Shown here one piece after another: positions 4,787 through 5,923 of a stretch of 5,923 nucleotides of DNA. Numbering within the stretch: the first letter of the stretch is position 1; the number at the start of each line of letters is the position of its first letter. This stretch comes from Pseudomonadota bacterium (GTDB taxonomy: Bacteria > Desulfobacterota > Desulfovibrionia > Desulfovibrionales > Desulfovibrionaceae). The notes under the pieces were generated by a model that had not been told where the DNA came from, ran no database searches, and saw nothing but the letters and a program-made list of their open reading frames with translations. A program made the position numbers and the translations under genes. Location: positions 1 through 5,923 of the forward strand of contig JAEZEM010000020.1 in NCBI GenBank assembly GCA_023417745.1, in the 5' to 3' direction.

Positions 4787-5921
4787 GGATGACCTGGCCC
4801 TGGGCCACGAAGTTGGGGTTGCGAAGGCCGGGGTTGAGGCGCGCCAGCTCGGCCGCCCGGGTGTGGTCGCGGTAGAGCCAATGGGCCAGCAAACGCAGGT
4901 TGCACAGGCCCGGGGCGGCGTGGCTGACCAGGGGCGGGTGCAAATGGATGACGGTCGCCCCCAGCTCCTGGATGGCCAGGGCGGCCCCGCGCACCTGCTC
5001 AATGACCGGGTAGGCCTGGTGGGTGGGCAGCACCAGCCGATGTTCTTCAATGCAGTCCCGCAACCGCTCGCGCGTGCTGCCGACGACCGTCTCCACCTCG
5101 GCCGGGGTCAGGCTCGGGGCAACGGCTTCGGCGGCCAGAGCCTGGCCTGCGGCATTGGCCATGGCCGTGGCCCGCTCCAAGTTGCAGACAGCGGCGGCGA
5201 TGGCCCGGGCCTGGCCCGGATAGTTGGAGAGGTCCGGGGAAGAGGCGGCCGAAGCCGTGCCCGTGGCCGGCAGGGTCAGGCTCGGCCGAGGCGCAGCCGC
5301 GCCGGTCAAGGGGCCGGTGGCCACGCCGCCGGCATAGGCGGCCGTTTGCAGGCGGTACGGCGTGGAGCTGCCCCCCTTGGCCTGGGGCAGGCGCGGCAGC
5401 TTGTCGGATATGGCGGCCAGATTGGCGAAGCGGCCGAACTGGCCGGGCAGCCCGGCCAGGCCAACGACCTGGCCGGCCACGGCCCGGGCCTCGCTGACGA
5501 GCGCTTGCGGGATGGCCAGGACGTCGGCGGCCACCACCTGGGGCAAGCCGGCCAGGGTCCGGGCCGCGCCGGTCACGGACCGGATCGCGCCCAAGACCTC
5601 ACCCCGGACATAGGCCGACACGCGCCCGGGCAGCGAGGCGGCAAAGGCCACGTAGCCGGCAAGGGAGGCCAAACCGGCCAGGGACAGGCAGCTTTCCAGC
5701 TCCCCGGCCAGCTCGGCGGCCTGGCTGGTTGCCGAGGCGGCCTTGGCGAAAAAGGGAATGTCCGGGCTGGCCTCGGTAAAGACCAGCTCCATCTCGGCAT
5801 AATCCGGGCTGTCCTCGTGGTGGTCCACCCGGTAGCTGCGGCAAGCCATGTCCAAGGAGCCGAACACGGGGTGGATCAGCTCACCTTTGCCCGGGGTGTC
5901 CAGGGCTTCGATGAGAGCGGT
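4770..5921 (-). CDS. Mu gpN/gp43-like DNA circularization / tail protein (N-terminus cut by window)
   Basis: Mu-like gpN (gp43), historically called DNA circularization protein because injected Mu DNA is held in a circle. It is now viewed as a tail/baseplate component next to the tape measure protein. The frame is open to the window edge: 383 residues are visible against 491 in Mu, so roughly the first 100 are missing. The family start region appears as GELIHPVFGSLDMACRSYRV, a conserved beta segment ending the N-terminal domain. A long Ala-rich helical middle follows, and a Pro/Ser/Ala linker is encoded by about 5365-5225. The C-terminus has the conserved LysM-like LAHWLYRDHTRAAELARLNP, then GLRNPNFVAQGQVIHG. 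A GTG at 5867 is not the start, because conserved family sequence continues upstream of it. The stop is inside the start of the hub gene. Confidence 0.92.
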   Translation of the reverse strand, partial: TALIEALDTPGKGELIHPVFGSLDMACRSYRVDHHEDSPDYAEMELVFTEASPDIPFFAKAASATSQAAELAGELESCLSLAGLASLAGYVAFAASLPGRVSAYVRGEVLGAIRSVTGAARTLAGLPQVVAADVLAIPQALVSEARAVAGQVVGLAGLPGQFGRFANLAAISDKLPRLPQAKGGSSTPYRLQTAAYAGGVATGPLTGAAAPRPSLTLPATGTASAASSPDLSNYPGQARAIAAAVCNLERATAMANAAGQALAAEAVAPSLTPAEVETVVGSTRERLRDCIEEHRLVLPTHQAYPVIEQVRGAALAIQELGATVIHLHPPLVSHAAPGLCNLRLLAHWLYRDHTRAAELARLNPGLRNPNFVAQGQVIHGFAN

Positions 5922-5923
5922 GA

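Noticed and set aside
1..5923. tRNA genes or CRISPR arrays
   Set aside because: No cloverleaf-like sequence or regularly spaced repeats were seen on either strand.

Overview
The window is part of the late tail and baseplate operon of a Mu-like contractile-tailed (myovirus) prophage. All genes are read from the minus strand, so transcription runs from high to low coordinates. The phage genes are GC-rich with mostly G/C-ending codons, which suggests a high-GC proteobacterial host. Desulfovibrio-type or beta/gammaproteobacterial hosts are both possible, and the sequence alone does not settle this.

Layout in transcription order: gpN/gp43-like DNA circularization (tail) protein, with its N-terminus cut by the window edge (5921-4770); gpP/gp44-like baseplate hub protein (4786-3686); gp45-like baseplate assembly protein V, the membrane-piercing spike (3689-3039); an AT-rich two-gene insert (about 3038-1380); gp46-like baseplate wedge protein (1366-1010); and gp47-like baseplate J protein, whose last few residues lie beyond the window (1008-1). 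Without the insert this is the canonical Mu order N-P-45-46-47. The phage genes overlap or almost touch: a 17-nt overlap for N/P, ATGA for P/45, and one nucleotide between 46 and 47.

The insert breaks this packing exactly between gp45 and gp46 and leaves both phage genes intact. It carries a 295-residue soluble protein that I do not recognise and a 191-residue protein with four predicted membrane segments. Their reading frames overlap by 11 nt, so they are almost certainly one functional unit. Base composition, codon use, a private leader with promoter-like and palindromic sequences, and the location inside a prophage structural operon all mark the pair as a moron (cargo) cassette. A cytoplasmic protein followed by a small four-helix membrane protein is the layout of lambda RexA-RexB, and in reversed order it recalls Kiwa. 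A phage-exclusion or defence role is therefore a reasonable inference, but no sequence homology is claimed.

At the gp46 side of the junction, a 7-bp GC-rich hairpin with a 4-nt loop buries the gp46 ribosome binding site. This suggests that the insertion changed how the downstream baseplate genes are translated.
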